The position numbers and the translations under genes are program-made. Shown in pieces: positions 16,491 through 25,458 of a stretch of DNA of 64,000 nucleotides. The stretch is from positions 62,615-126,614 of the forward strand of contig NZ_LNQC01000064.1 of the NCBI RefSeq assembly GCF_001651855.1. The letters are read 5' to 3'. A model generated the notes under the pieces. It ran no database searches. It saw only the letters and a list, made by a program, of their open reading frames with translations, and was not told where the DNA came from. How positions within the stretch are numbered: the first letter of the stretch is position 1; every line of letters starts with the position of its first letter. The stretch is from Sinorhizobium americanum (lineage in GTDB: Bacteria; Pseudomonadota; Alphaproteobacteria; Rhizobiales; Rhizobiaceae).

Positions 16491-17411
16491 TCAGTATTTC
16501 GACGGCACATACAGTTCCGGTGGCAGCACTTTCCGCTCGTAGTCGGGATTGAAGACCCGCTCCGGCAACGCGATATCCGCATGCGGCACATCCTCATACG
16601 GGATCTTCGTCAGCAGGTGGTCGATGCAGTTCAGACGCGCCCGCTTCTTGTCATTCGCCTCGACGATGTACCATGGCGCTTCCGGGATGTTGGTGCGGGC
16701 AAAAGTCTCTTCCTTGGCCTTGGTGTAGCCCTCCCAGCGCACCCGCGACTGCAGGTCCATGGGCGAAAGCTTCCACTGCTTCAGCGGATCATGAATGCGC
16801 ATCAGGAAGCGCAACTGCTGCTCCTCGTCGGTGATCGAGAACCAGTATTTCACAAGCCGAATGCCGGAGCGCACCAGCATGCGCTCGAATTCCGGTACGT
16901 CTCGGAAGAATTCCTCCACCTCGCCTTCCGTCGCGAAGCCCATCACCCGCTCAACACCGGAGCGGTTGTACCAGGAGCGGTCGAAAAGCACGATCTCGCC
17001 GCCGGCCGGCAGATGCGGCACGTATCGCTGGAAGTACCATTGCGTCTTTTCGCGGTCGGACGGTGCCGGAAGCGCCACCACCCGCACGACGCGCGGGTTC
17101 AGCCGCTGTGTGATGCGCTTGATCGCGCCGCCCTTGCCGGCCGAATCGCGGCCCTCGAAGATCACCACGACCTTCTCTTTGTGATAGACGACCCAATCCT
17201 GGAGCTTGATGAGTTCCGCCTGCAGGGACAGGAGGGCGCGGAAATAATCGGCTCGCGGAATCGTCGGGGGACGCGCCTTGCGATAAATCTTGCGTATCTC
17301 CTCCGACAAGGCCGGTTCGGACAGTTCCAGCTCATAGTCCTCGTCGAGCGTATCGGTGAGCTCCGCTTCGAGCCAATCCAGGCGCTCAGCTTCGTCGTTC
17401 GGCTTCCCCAT
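16491..17411 (-). CDS. ppk2: Polyphosphate kinase 2 (PPK2, one-domain; about 306 aa)
   Basis: PPK2 enzymes move phosphate between inorganic polyphosphate and nucleoside di- or monophosphates, usually making GTP/ATP from polyphosphate. The sequence shows the Walker A motif EGRDSAGKGG (about 86-95), the Walker B motif VLFDRSWYNRSG (Asp near 144), and the lid helix region KYWFSITDEEQQLRF and MRIHDPLKQWKLSPMD. This is the one-domain class known from Sinorhizobium meliloti. I prefer the ATG at 17411 (MGKPND) because GGAGGA stands just before it; an ATG four codons earlier has no such site. The neighbours encode lysine-rich proteins and a CHAD protein, which fits polyphosphate metabolism. Confidence 0.93.
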   Translation of the reverse strand: MGKPNDEAERLDWLEAELTDTLDEDYELELSEPALSEEIRKIYRKARPPTIPRADYFRALLSLQAELIKLQDWVVYHKEKVVVIFEGRDSAGKGGAIKRITQRLNPRVVRVVALPAPSDREKTQWYFQRYVPHLPAGGEIVLFDRSWYNRSGVERVMGFATEGEVEEFFRDVPEFERMLVRSGIRLVKYWFSITDEEQQLRFLMRIHDPLKQWKLSPMDLQSRVRWEGYTKAKEETFARTNIPEAPWYIVEANDKKRARLNCIDHLLTKIPYEDVPHADIALPERVFNPDYERKVLPPELYVPSKY

Positions 17412-17499
17412 GCTATCCTCCATCCTTCAACCGGTGCGGCAGCATAGCATCTTCTTATGAGACTGATTTGACCGCGCCATGAACTCGCTAAAGCCCGCA

Positions 17500-17525
17500 G
17501 GAACCAGGACTTCTCCTCCGACGTT
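17500..17525 (+). promoter_or_regulatory. EcfG/RpoE2-type promoter, full consensus
   Basis: GGAAC (17500-17504), 17 bases, CGTT (17522-17525), 27 bases before the ATG at 17553. This matches the published-type GGAAC-N16/17-CGTT consensus at every fixed position. Confidence 0.7.
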
Positions 17526-17552
17526 TCCCGACTGGCATCGAGGAGTACGACA

Positions 17553-17906
17553 ATGGCCAAGAAGAAGCAGCTTCCCAAGAAGATCGCAGGCGTGAAGGTT
17601 CCGAAGGGGCTTCGTCGGTCGAAGATATTGAGGAGCATGGTACGCAGCGACGTGGGCAGGGATGTACTGGCCAAGGCCATCACCGCCGGGGCCGGAGCCG
17701 CCGCAGCGGTACTGGTCGACCACCGTGACGACGTTTTCGACGCCAGAACCGCGAAGAAGGGTAGGAAGGCAGTCGGGTTGGCGCGCCGGGCAATGCAAAG
17801 CGGCTTTTCGGCAGCGATGGACGCGATGAAGGATTCCGTATTTCCCGAGACTCACAAGCCGAAGAAAGCCAAGAGCAAAACCCAAAGGCGGGCAGTTGTC
17901 CATTAG
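17553..17906 (+). CDS. Small lysine-rich protein, paralogue of the 17933-18622 product (117 aa)
   Basis: The N-terminus MAKKKQLPKKIAGVKVPKGL is strongly basic. It is followed by RRSKILRSMVRSDVGRDVLA and a short alanine-rich, possibly membrane-associated stretch AGAGAAAAVLVD. The C-terminus is again lysine-rich (KPKKAKSKTQRR). The first 60 residues align with the facing gene: KKKxLPKKxAGVKxPKxxRxSKxLRS and GRDxLAxxxTAGAGAAAAVLV. The family is not one I can name. Basic residues, a neighbouring PPK2 and a CHAD protein suggest binding to polyphosphate or granules. A full EcfG-type promoter lies directly upstream, so expression in general stress or stationary phase is likely. Confidence 0.75.
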   Translation: MAKKKQLPKKIAGVKVPKGLRRSKILRSMVRSDVGRDVLAKAITAGAGAAAAVLVDHRDDVFDARTAKKGRKAVGLARRAMQSGFSAAMDAMKDSVFPETHKPKKAKSKTQRRAVVH

Positions 17907-17932
17907 ACCGGCGTCGACGAGCAAAGTTGTGC

Positions 17933-18622
17933 TCAGTCGTCATCGCTTGTCCGGTTACCCTTGCTGTTGACTTCCGGCACCAGGGACTGTCGGGGCACGA
18001 TCAGTCCCGAGGGGAGCTCGGGGTCATCTTGCTGCTCGCCTCCGCTTACATAGTCAAACACGTCGGTCGCACCCACCTGTGCCGCCCGCGCCAGGCCGAC
18101 GCCCAACAGCCGCGCCGCGATCAGCGGGTGTTCGCGGATCAGCACGGAAATTGCTCGCACGCTCGCCGCGACGATGACGCGCGAGGTGAACTTGTCGCCG
18201 TACTGGCGTATCAGGAAGCCTTCGATGGACTTAAGCCCGCCCCCCTTTTCTTCGTCATCGCGCCACGCCGCATCCTGATCGGCGCCGTCCGCTGACAAGG
18301 GCGCCGGTTTGTAGCGCCGTTTCGGCGGATCGGCGTCTCGGATCACTTCCCTTGCAGCCGAAAACGCGGTCTCCAAAGCATTCGCCCAAAGCCCGGCGGA
18401 TCGGGCACCCTTTCGGGTCACGGTTTTGGCGACCGCGGTTACCTTTTGCTGCTTTCCGACTAGCACTGCCGCCGCCGCACCCGCGCCGGCAGTCAGCGAG
18501 TGGGCGAGCAGGTCACGCCCGAAGCTGGTCTTCATCAAGCTGCGGAGCATCTTCGATTTGCGCCAAGCCTTGGGGATCTTCACGCCCGCGACCTTTTTGG
18601 GAAGCCGCTTCTTCTTGCCCAT
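17933..18622 (-). CDS. Lysine-rich protein with C-terminal extension, paralogue of 17553-17906 (229 aa)
   Basis: I start it at the ATG at 18622, preceded by AAGGAGG at ideal spacing. The N-terminus MGKKKRLPKKVAGVKIPKAW matches its neighbour's. The alanine-rich AGAGAAAAVLVGKQQ segment is also shared. Residues after about 110 are unique: an acidic linker, then LKSIEGFLIRQYGDKFTSRV, IVAASVRAISVLIREHPLIA and a charged tail. The gene is convergent with its smaller paralogue (27 bases between stops), so the pair arose by an inverted duplication. It has its own GGAAC-N16-CGTT promoter. Function is unknown; polyphosphate-granule association is my inference from context. Confidence 0.75.
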   Translation of the reverse strand: MGKKKRLPKKVAGVKIPKAWRKSKMLRSLMKTSFGRDLLAHSLTAGAGAAAAVLVGKQQKVTAVAKTVTRKGARSAGLWANALETAFSAAREVIRDADPPKRRYKPAPLSADGADQDAAWRDDEEKGGGLKSIEGFLIRQYGDKFTSRVIVAASVRAISVLIREHPLIAARLLGVGLARAAQVGATDVFDYVSGGEQQDDPELPSGLIVPRQSLVPEVNSKGNRTSDDD

Positions 18623-18643
18623 CGTCGCCTCCTTGCTCTCACA

Positions 18644-18668
18644 AACGAAGAGAGACGATCGGGGTTCC
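18644..18668 (-). promoter_or_regulatory. EcfG/RpoE2-type promoter, full consensus
   Basis: Minus strand: GGAAC (18668-18664), 16 bases, CGTT (18647-18644), then 21 bases to the ATG at 18622, which also has an AGGAGG site in between. Confidence 0.7.
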
Positions 18669-18714
18669 ACCGCAGGCCGGATAAGGGAATTCGCGTCGCT
18701 CGGAACGCAACGCC

Positions 18715-20163
18715 TCAGCGCCAGAAACGCTTCGTGTCGACAAATATGTCGTGGGCTTCCGCCGCAGCATGCAGAAGCTTTTCCTTGTCGTCCGCACTGA
18801 ACGGTTCTGTATCCGCGACCTCTGAAAGCTGCAGCTTCGACAGCATGTCGGGAGCGGTGGCGAGATCGTTCAGACTGCCGAGGTGATCCTGAAGTCCCCC
18901 CATCGCGACGATGAACCTCTTGTGGCGCTTGGTTTCCTGCTTGCTTTCATAGAGGGGGCCAAAAAACTCCGCCGCATAGCGCAGTTTCTTTGCCGTAATG
19001 CGCACTTCATGGCGGGTCTCATCATCCAAATCGATCAGATTGCTGCCGCCTTTCGCCACCTTCTTCCAAAGCTTGTCGAGTATCCTGGAGGCGAATTGCC
19101 TCGCCGGCTGGGCGAGCAAGGCCTTGCCGGCCTCGTCGCTTCGCCAGTCTCTAATCGAAATCCATTCGGCCAGGTCGATCATCAGGGCGCGGGCGCGGAC
19201 GGAGGAAAGCGCGGCTCCTGCCGCGCCATAGGCGTCGCTGCGGGCCTCCTGCAGACAGCGCAAAAGCTCTTCGCTTGTCGTGCTCTTGATCATGACGTCT
19301 ATATTGCGCGCATCGCCAAGCTCCGAGGCAAGCCAGCGCAGCTCATCGCGCAGATGATCGAACCTGCTATCGGTGAAGAGCGGTTTACAGATGGAGAAAA
19401 GAGAGCGCAGTCGACGCAGGGCCACACGCGCCTGATGCAAAGCCTCGGTATCGCGCGACCAGGACAGGACCATTTCATTGAGGCGAAACTGCTTGAGGCA
19501 GGCTGACGCAAGGCGTGCGAACGCCGTTGCAGCATTCATATCGGCAGCGAGCGGCGTAACACTCGCCTTGACGGCACCACGCGCAGGACCAATCAGACGG
19601 TAGCCGCGATCCGCTTTGGTCAGCACCCCGATCGAGGCCGGCGTGATCAGATTGAGTTTTCGGGTCAACGCAAACAGCGCCGTCGGCGATCCCGTCTTCC
19701 TTTCCAGCACGATTTCGCAGAGCTGTGCCTCGCGATCGGCGGCGACGACTTTTCCGACGTCCATGGCGACGTCGATCGTCGCATCGCCTTCCGTGATGCT
19801 CCAGCGATGCCGCTTGACGCGAACCTCGAACAGGGGCGCGAGCCTGTCCGCCGTCCCGGCGAGCTGGGCCTGTATCTGCGGATTGTCGAGAACGGGCGTG
19901 TCCTCGGCAACTGGCAGTGCCCATTCTTCACGCGTGAGAGCTTCCGCCGCCGAGCCGTCGCCGGATTTGACGATCTGGGTCCGTTCATTCCCGCATTGCC
20001 GGATGCATAGCGACAACCCGCGCTGAGACAGGTCCCATTCCTGGGTATCATAATAAACGGACCTTTGCCGACGAATGGTGGGTGTGCAGGCGAAGGGATT
20101 CTCCTTCAGAAGCAACGATGCCCCCGCTTGGGCCAGCTCGAGCTTGAGTTCCGTTTCCTGCAT
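18715..20163 (-). CDS. CYTH-CHAD domain protein (482 aa)
   Basis: The N-terminal CYTH domain opens with MQETELKLEL, the ExExK metal-triphosphate motif, and continues with SVYYDTQEWDLSQRGLSLCI and CEIVLERKTG. The C-terminal CHAD domain, from about residue 220, has ALHQARVALRRLRSLFSI and TRHEVRITAKKLRYAAEFF, with the conserved His/Arg/Lys helices. CYTH domains hydrolyse triphosphates such as inorganic tripolyphosphate. CHAD domains bind polyphosphate and localise to granules. I use the ATG at 20163 because GAGGGGGA precedes it; the frame is open further upstream without family similarity. Together with PPK2 nearby this is good evidence for a polyphosphate locus. Confidence 0.88.
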   Translation of the reverse strand: MQETELKLELAQAGASLLLKENPFACTPTIRRQRSVYYDTQEWDLSQRGLSLCIRQCGNERTQIVKSGDGSAAEALTREEWALPVAEDTPVLDNPQIQAQLAGTADRLAPLFEVRVKRHRWSITEGDATIDVAMDVGKVVAADREAQLCEIVLERKTGSPTALFALTRKLNLITPASIGVLTKADRGYRLIGPARGAVKASVTPLAADMNAATAFARLASACLKQFRLNEMVLSWSRDTEALHQARVALRRLRSLFSICKPLFTDSRFDHLRDELRWLASELGDARNIDVMIKSTTSEELLRCLQEARSDAYGAAGAALSSVRARALMIDLAEWISIRDWRSDEAGKALLAQPARQFASRILDKLWKKVAKGGSNLIDLDDETRHEVRITAKKLRYAAEFFGPLYESKQETKRHKRFIVAMGGLQDHLGSLNDLATAPDMLSKLQLSEVADTEPFSADDKEKLLHAAAEAHDIFVDTKRFWR

Positions 20164-20377
20164 AGTCCCCCTCGGTGCGGCTTCCCCCTGCAAGCTGGCA
20201 AGCATTGGATAGTCCGTTAAAAAGCTGTCACAAACAATCCTTCCGGCCCGTATCAACTCTGGCGCGGGCATCACTCGCCGCGATGCTGCTCCGCTTCGAC
20301 ACCCGAAAACGGCGAGGCCATCCGGGTATTCGTCTGGCAGGGAAAACAAGAGGCACGTCGACAGCTCTCGACGCTGG

Positions 20378-21714
20378 TCAAGGATGAATTGTCGCGGAAT
20401 TCCGGGCCTCGTTGGCCGTACCGGCCGCATAGACTGTCGATAGCCGTCGGTAATATGGGGATCTCAGAGCAAGAATCGTCACCACCACGCCGATCGCACC
20501 CGCAAGTGTAAAGACCAACGCGATGCCTCGCGCCGGACCCGTCCCGAACCATCCGCCTATGGCATCGGCCCCTGCCCCGTCGGTCATGAACGGAATGACC
20601 ACGAACTGGGTCAGCGGACCGATCAGGAAGGCGGTCAGCGGCGAAGCGGCCTGCTCGACCGACTGGGCAAAGCCGAAGACGCGTCCCTGGCGTTCCAGGG
20701 GCACCACTTTCTGCAGGACGGTTTGCTCGGCCGCTTCGGCATAGGGCGCCAACAGCATCCAGATGAAGCAACCGCCCGCCAGCAGCCAGACGGAGGACTG
20801 GATCGTGAAGACGCAGCACACCAGGTGATGAGATTGACCAGCAGCAATGTGCGCAGCGGATTCTTGCCCAAACCGCTCTTCGATATGACGATGCCGCTGA
20901 TGATGAAAGCGGTCGAGAGCACGCCGAACAGCAGTCCCCACATCTGCACCGATACGAGCGAGAGGCCATAGGCATCCAGCAGCGCCATGAAAATGCCACC
21001 CAGGAAATTGTTGAACGTGGCAAAGAAGATCAGCGCGAATAGCCCCGGCACGGCGGCAATCACCGCAATTGTTCCTCGGATGTCGACGCGCTTGGGTTCG
21101 GCGGGGTGACCGGGCGCGGCTCCCAAACGTCGTTCATCGACGTGAATGAAGGCAAGGTGCGCAAAGGCCAGGAAGGTGAAAACGAGGGCGAAAGCCAGCG
21201 ACGCCACCATTCCGCCCCAGGCGACCAGAAAGCCGCTGATCACCGAGGTGGTGAGAAAGCCGATACCGGTCACCATGCCGACGAGACCATTGGCCTTGTC
21301 CCGCCTATTCTCGGGAATGAGCACGGTGACCAGTGTCGGCAGCGCGATGGAGCGAATATTGCCGGCAATGACGCCGAGCATCACCAAAAGCACGAAAACC
21401 CAGAGGTGAACGCCATAGGGATTGGCGAAGGCCGCCTCCGGCGACATCAAGAGCAGCGCCAGGGACAGTACATAGAAGCCCGCCGACACCACGCTCGAGC
21501 CGAGCATGGCCAGCTTCTTGGGATTGTGGTCGACTATGCTGCCGAGCCAGAAGCCGAAGCCGGATGTGAACACGAGGTAGACACCGGCGATCATGCCTGT
21601 CGCAAACACGGATTGCGTTTCGATATAGACCCAGAAGGTCAGCGCGAACCAGACCGTGAAGTTGGTGATGTTAGCGATCAGGTTGTTGCCGAGAAGATGG
21701 TAAAACGGACGCAT
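20378..21714 (-). pseudogene. MFS transporter broken by a single-base frameshift
   Basis: From the ATG at 21714 (GGGAGAGG upstream) the frame starts MRPFYHLLGNNLIANITNFT and encodes typical MFS helices, including FWLGSIVDHNPKK (loop 2-3) and IPENRRDKANGLVGMVTGIG. Near 20815-20825 the reading passes into another frame: LLLVNLITWC is followed, one frame over, by VCCVFTIQSSVWLLAGGCFI, YAEAAEQTVLQKVVPLERQG and FGFAQSVEQAASPLTAFLIG, ending at 20378. Restoring one G in the TGG before TGTGC joins the two parts into one normal 12-helix protein. Either the gene is inactivated or this base is a sequencing error. The substrate is unknown. Confidence 0.75.
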
Positions 21715-21890
21715 TGGCCTCTCCCTGTTGCCCCGGCCCTGCGTAGCTAGGGTGTGAACCCCGATGTTCAATCCATTGCCAGGATGGCCACAGTCCGCCA
21801 CGGCGAGGCGTCAGCAGTTCGGCTAACTCCAGCCTCATGCCGACCCGGACGCCGCGATCGGTGAAATCTGGGACGCCGACGTGCGAAGGC

Positions 21891-22175
21891 CTGAGGGCCT
21901 TCGGCGCGCCGCGTGGCGCCTTGCTTGCGATCGTCTGGCTGGAACTCTTCGTGCTGGTGGCCATCGGCATCCTCGCCGGATTCGGCATCGGTTACACCGC
22001 GGCAATGGTCATTTCCCAGGCGGTGGTCGATGGCAGCGGCCTTGCCATGCCGGTCGGATTCGCTCGGGAAGACATCGCCTTCGCAGTGACGTTGCTCGGC
22101 TTCTCGGCACTGATCGCATCCGTACCCGCCATCTTTGCCTACCGCCAGTCTCCGGCCTCCGCCCTTCGCGGCTGA
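21891..22175 (+). pseudogene. C-terminal remnant of an FtsX/MacB-type ABC permease
   Basis: The segment [60 protein letters not shown] and ASALRG is the last part of an FtsX-like permease (last two membrane helices and the PA.AYR end). Nothing upstream of about 21890 continues the family, and no ATPase gene is nearby. It could be read as a 112-residue frame from an ATG at 21837, but the first 17 residues are unrelated. It is best seen as a deletion remnant of a lipoprotein-export-type permease gene. Confidence 0.6.
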
Positions 22176-22360
22176 GCGGGCAACCTTTCCCTGGTAGGCC
22201 GACCATTCTGCGCCTCCGCCTGGGTTCTTATGATGTTGGAACCTCGATGCTCGGAAAGCCGACCTTTTCGCGCGGGTATCGAATCTCTGCATGCCCTTAC
22301 TGGGAAATTGCACGGCCCAACGCCATATTCAGGCAGCAGATCCATCACGGAGACAGGGCA

Positions 22361-22804
22361 ATGACCTACGCTAAGACTGCCGAGGCGGTCAGGAATCTCA
22401 CACCCGAGCAGTATCGTGTGACCCAGCAGAACGGCACCGAGCGGCCGTTCACGGGGGAGTACAACGATAACAAGAGGCCGGGGATCTATGTCGACATCGT
22501 TTCCGGCGAACCGCTGTTCGCCTCGTCCGACAAATTCGATTCCGGCTGCGGCTGGCCGAGCTTCACCAAGCCGATCGTGGAGGAGAATGTCGAGGAACTG
22601 AGGGATGATTCCTACGGCATGGTCCGCACCGAGGTGCGCTCGAAGCATGGGGACAGTCACCTCGGCCATGTCTTTCCCGACGGCCCGAGGGATCGCGGCG
22701 GCTTACGTTATTGCATCAATTCCGCCGCGCTGCGCTTCATTCCGCGCGAGGAGATGGAGGCCGCAGGTTATGGCGCCTATCTCAACCATGTGGAGGACAT
22801 CTGA
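22361..22804 (+). CDS. msrB: Peptide methionine-R-sulfoxide reductase MsrB (147 aa)
   Basis: MsrB repairs the R form of oxidised methionine in proteins. [40 protein letters not shown] and the active-site segment [11 protein letters not shown] (Cys118) identify it. Only two cysteines remain (63 and 118), so the two CxxC zinc pairs of the E. coli type are absent. The start follows a GGAGACAGGGCA leader. The frame is open far upstream but without similarity. The msrA gene begins directly after its stop, so both stereoisomer-specific repair enzymes are made together. No export signal is seen, so it is cytosolic. Confidence 0.93.
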   Translation: MTYAKTAEAVRNLTPEQYRVTQQNGTERPFTGEYNDNKRPGIYVDIVSGEPLFASSDKFDSGCGWPSFTKPIVEENVEELRDDSYGMVRTEVRSKHGDSHLGHVFPDGPRDRGGLRYCINSAALRFIPREEMEAAGYGAYLNHVEDI

Positions 22805-23311
22805 ATGACCGAGAAAGCTGTATTGGCTGGTGGCTGCTTCTGGGGAATGCAGGACCTGATCCGCAAGCTCCCCGGCGTCGTCGAGACCCGCGTGGGCTAT
22901 ACCGGCGGCGATGTGCCGAATGCGACCTACCGCAACCACGGTTCCCACGCCGAGGGCATCGAGATCATCTTCGATTCCGAGAAGATCAGCTACCGGCGGA
23001 TTCTGGAGTTTTTCTTCCAGATCCACGATCCGACGACGAAAAACCGGCAGGGCAACGACATCGGCATGTCCTACCGCTCGGCGATCTACTATGTCGACGA
23101 CGAGCAGAAGCGCATTGCCGAGGACACCATCGCAGACGTCGACGCTTCCGCCCTATGGCCGGGAAAGGTGGTGACCGAAGTCAAACCGGCGGGGGACTTC
23201 TGGGAGGCGGAGCCGGAGCACCAGGACTATCTGGAGCGCTACCCGAACGGCTACACCTGCCACTTCCCACGCCCCGACTGGGTATTGCCCCGGCGCTCGG
23301 CGGCCGAATAG
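22805..23311 (+). CDS. msrA: Peptide methionine-S-sulfoxide reductase MsrA (168 aa)
   Basis: MsrA reduces methionine-S-sulfoxide. [20 protein letters not shown] carries the catalytic cysteine (Cys11) in the invariant [38 protein letters not shown] and YRSAIYY are further family blocks. The ATG at 22805 follows immediately after the msrB stop, so the genes form an operon. It is the usual 160-170 residue cytosolic form. No resolving-cysteine tail is seen in the C-terminal part; the C-terminus ends PRRSAAE. Confidence 0.95.
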   Translation: MTEKAVLAGGCFWGMQDLIRKLPGVVETRVGYTGGDVPNATYRNHGSHAEGIEIIFDSEKISYRRILEFFFQIHDPTTKNRQGNDIGMSYRSAIYYVDDEQKRIAEDTIADVDASALWPGKVVTEVKPAGDFWEAEPEHQDYLERYPNGYTCHFPRPDWVLPRRSAAE

Positions 23312-23364
23312 GCGGCCGTGTAGCTCCCGCCGCCGCATGAGCGCGGGGCGCGCAGGCTGACTGC

Positions 23365-25278
23365 CTACAACAGTAGTCCGGAGCGAGGCTGTGGCAAGCC
23401 GCTTGTCGCGTCTGGCGCTTTGGCTTCCGCAAGCTGCGACAGGAACCGATCCATGAGCGGGGAATCGCCGAAGCGACGATAGACGCGCTCTTCGGCAAGT
23501 GAAAACTGAGGATTGACGTTCGTCAGCTGCGCCATCGCCCGCTGCGCGCCTGGCGCGTCTCCGCGCTGGGTCAGGACTGCCGTATGTATCAGGAGGCAAT
23601 CCGCCTCGCGCGGCGCGCGGATCAGGCATTCCCGCAACACCTGGTCAGCCTCGTCGATGCGGCCGGCAGCATAGAGAGCCTGGCCGTAGACATAGGTGTA
23701 ATACTCCGGCGCCATCGGATGTAGCCGGCGGGCGCGCTCGGCATTGCTGACCGCCTCCTCATAGCTCCCGAAGCGGACCTGCGCCTTGGCCAGCGCCATC
23801 AGGCTGTCCGGGTCGTTCGGGTTGAGTTCGACCGCACGCTCTGCGGCCTGAATGGCGCTGGCGTAGTCGCCGGCGACCGAAAGGCCGAAGCTCAGGGCCT
23901 GATAGCCTACGGCGAGATTGGGGTCGAGGCGAACGGCCTGGCGCGCCTCGCTGAGCCCCGTTTCCACATCGATCCGAATCGCCCTGCCGGTGAGGTTCTG
24001 TGCGAAGTCGACGATATAGGTCATGCCGAGATTGGCGCGAGCCGTGGCATAGCCGGGATCGAGTTCGAGGGCACGATGAAGCAGCGCGCGCGCCGCAAGC
24101 AGCGCCTCGGCATCCCTCGATCCGTGTTTATAGCGGTCCCGCGCCTGCAGCACGAGATCGTAGGCCTGAAGATTTTCGGTCGGCCGTTCAGCCGCGTTCG
24201 AGACTTCCGACTCGCGCACATAGGACACGAGATGCGAGACGATCTCGGCCGTCAAATCGGTCTGCAGCGCAAAGACGTCCTCGACGCGGCGGTCGTAGGT
24301 GCGCGACCAGAGGTGAGCGCCGCTGCGCGCGTCGATCAACTGTGCCACCACGCGAAGCTGGTCGCCGGCGCGCCTGGCGCTGCCTTCCACCACATAGCCG
24401 GCCCCGAGCCTTTCTCCGATCCTGCGGATGTCCTCCGCCTGACCGCGCAGCGCAAAGGTCGAGTTGCGTGCGATGACCTGAAGGTCGGGATTACGCGCAA
24501 GGTTGGCGATGATGTCCTCGGTCAGCCCGTCGGCGAAATAGGCCTGGTCGGTATCGCCACTCATGTTGTCGAAAGGCAGCACCGCAACGGTCGGCCGCGC
24601 ATCTGAGGGCTCAGCGCCTGTCAGACGCACAATGCTGCCGGTCACATCCGCACCGATCGCCCGCAATGCGGGCACCTGCGTGAAAGCGGCGACGGCGACG
24701 AGCGCCGTAGCCCCCACCGCAAAAGCCACAGCGGGACGCCGGCGGAGCGCAAACCTCCGTGTCCAGCCCCGGCCGCTCGCCTCTTCCGGATCGAGCCGAA
24801 CGGCGTAGATGGCAAGCGGCTCGGCGATGTTCTTGGCCTGCCTTCGCCCGACACTGTAGAAAAGCTTGCTGCGGCTCCGGTCGGCGCTGCGGACGACGGC
24901 CTCGCTGACGAATATGCTGGCCGGCGCTGCCATGGCCTCCAGTCGGGAAGCGACGTTGACGCCATCGCCGAACATGTCGCCATTGTCTTCTATGACGTCA
25001 CCGAGGTTGATGCCGAGCCGCATTTGGAACGGCCGCTCGGCAAAGCCGTTTTGGATCTCGATCGCCGCATCGAGCGCCTCGTTGACACTTGGGAAGGTCG
25101 CCAGAAAGCCGTCACCGGTGGTCTTGAAGGTGCGACCGCCATGTTTCTCGACGGTCGGTATGATCAGTTCGCTGAAGGTGGCGCGCAGGGCCGCGTAGGT
25201 CGAGGACTCGTCCTCGGACATCAGCCGGCTGTAGCCGACGATGTCGCCTGCAATGATTGCTGCGAGTTTGCGTTCCAT
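23365..25278 (-). CDS. Class III adenylate cyclase with TolB-like region and TPR repeats (637 aa)
   Basis: The N-terminal cyclase domain begins MERKLAAIIAGDIVGYSRLM (first metal Asp). It has FKTTGDGFLATFPS (second metal Asp) and GDGVNVASRLEAMA. One membrane helix lies near 185-205 (PAVAFAVGATALVAVAAF). Then comes the TolB-like segment TVAVLPFDNMSGDTDQAYFA with GLTEDIIANLAR. The C-terminal half holds TPR-like repeats (LDPGYATARANLGMTY, LDPNLAVGYQALSFGL, LNPNDPDSLMALAKAQ). This architecture is abundant in Sinorhizobium, which has many cyclases. I start at the ATG at 25278 (MERKL); a start seven codons earlier is possible. The input signal is unknown. Confidence 0.9.
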   Translation of the reverse strand: MERKLAAIIAGDIVGYSRLMSEDESSTYAALRATFSELIIPTVEKHGGRTFKTTGDGFLATFPSVNEALDAAIEIQNGFAERPFQMRLGINLGDVIEDNGDMFGDGVNVASRLEAMAAPASIFVSEAVVRSADRSRSKLFYSVGRRQAKNIAEPLAIYAVRLDPEEASGRGWTRRFALRRRPAVAFAVGATALVAVAAFTQVPALRAIGADVTGSIVRLTGAEPSDARPTVAVLPFDNMSGDTDQAYFADGLTEDIIANLARNPDLQVIARNSTFALRGQAEDIRRIGERLGAGYVVEGSARRAGDQLRVVAQLIDARSGAHLWSRTYDRRVEDVFALQTDLTAEIVSHLVSYVRESEVSNAAERPTENLQAYDLVLQARDRYKHGSRDAEALLAARALLHRALELDPGYATARANLGMTYIVDFAQNLTGRAIRIDVETGLSEARQAVRLDPNLAVGYQALSFGLSVAGDYASAIQAAERAVELNPNDPDSLMALAKAQVRFGSYEEAVSNAERARRLHPMAPEYYTYVYGQALYAAGRIDEADQVLRECLIRAPREADCLLIHTAVLTQRGDAPGAQRAMAQLTNVNPQFSLAEERVYRRFGDSPLMDRFLSQLAEAKAPDATSGLPQPRSGLLL

Positions 25279-25458
25279 CACGAGCCTCGTCAGACGCATC
25301 TATATGGCACCGTCCTTGTCCGTCCACTCAAAACTCCGTGTGCGCACGCGTTCCCTCGCGGGGCGCATTGCGGCCACCAGCGCCGTCGTATGTCAACCGG
25401 CGGTGGTTGCGGATCGCTGGTCAACGACCGGACACGAGGCTTGGCCCGGTACCAAGTC

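Noticed and set aside
22238..22242. GGAAC upstream of msrB as a possible EcfG promoter
   Set aside because: No GTT at 17-18 bases downstream (CGAC is found instead), so the motif is incomplete.
25331..25354. GGAAC/GTTT pair on the minus strand upstream of the TPR cyclase
   Set aside because: The spacer between GGAAC and GTTT is only 15 bases (14 before NGTT), too short for the EcfG form.
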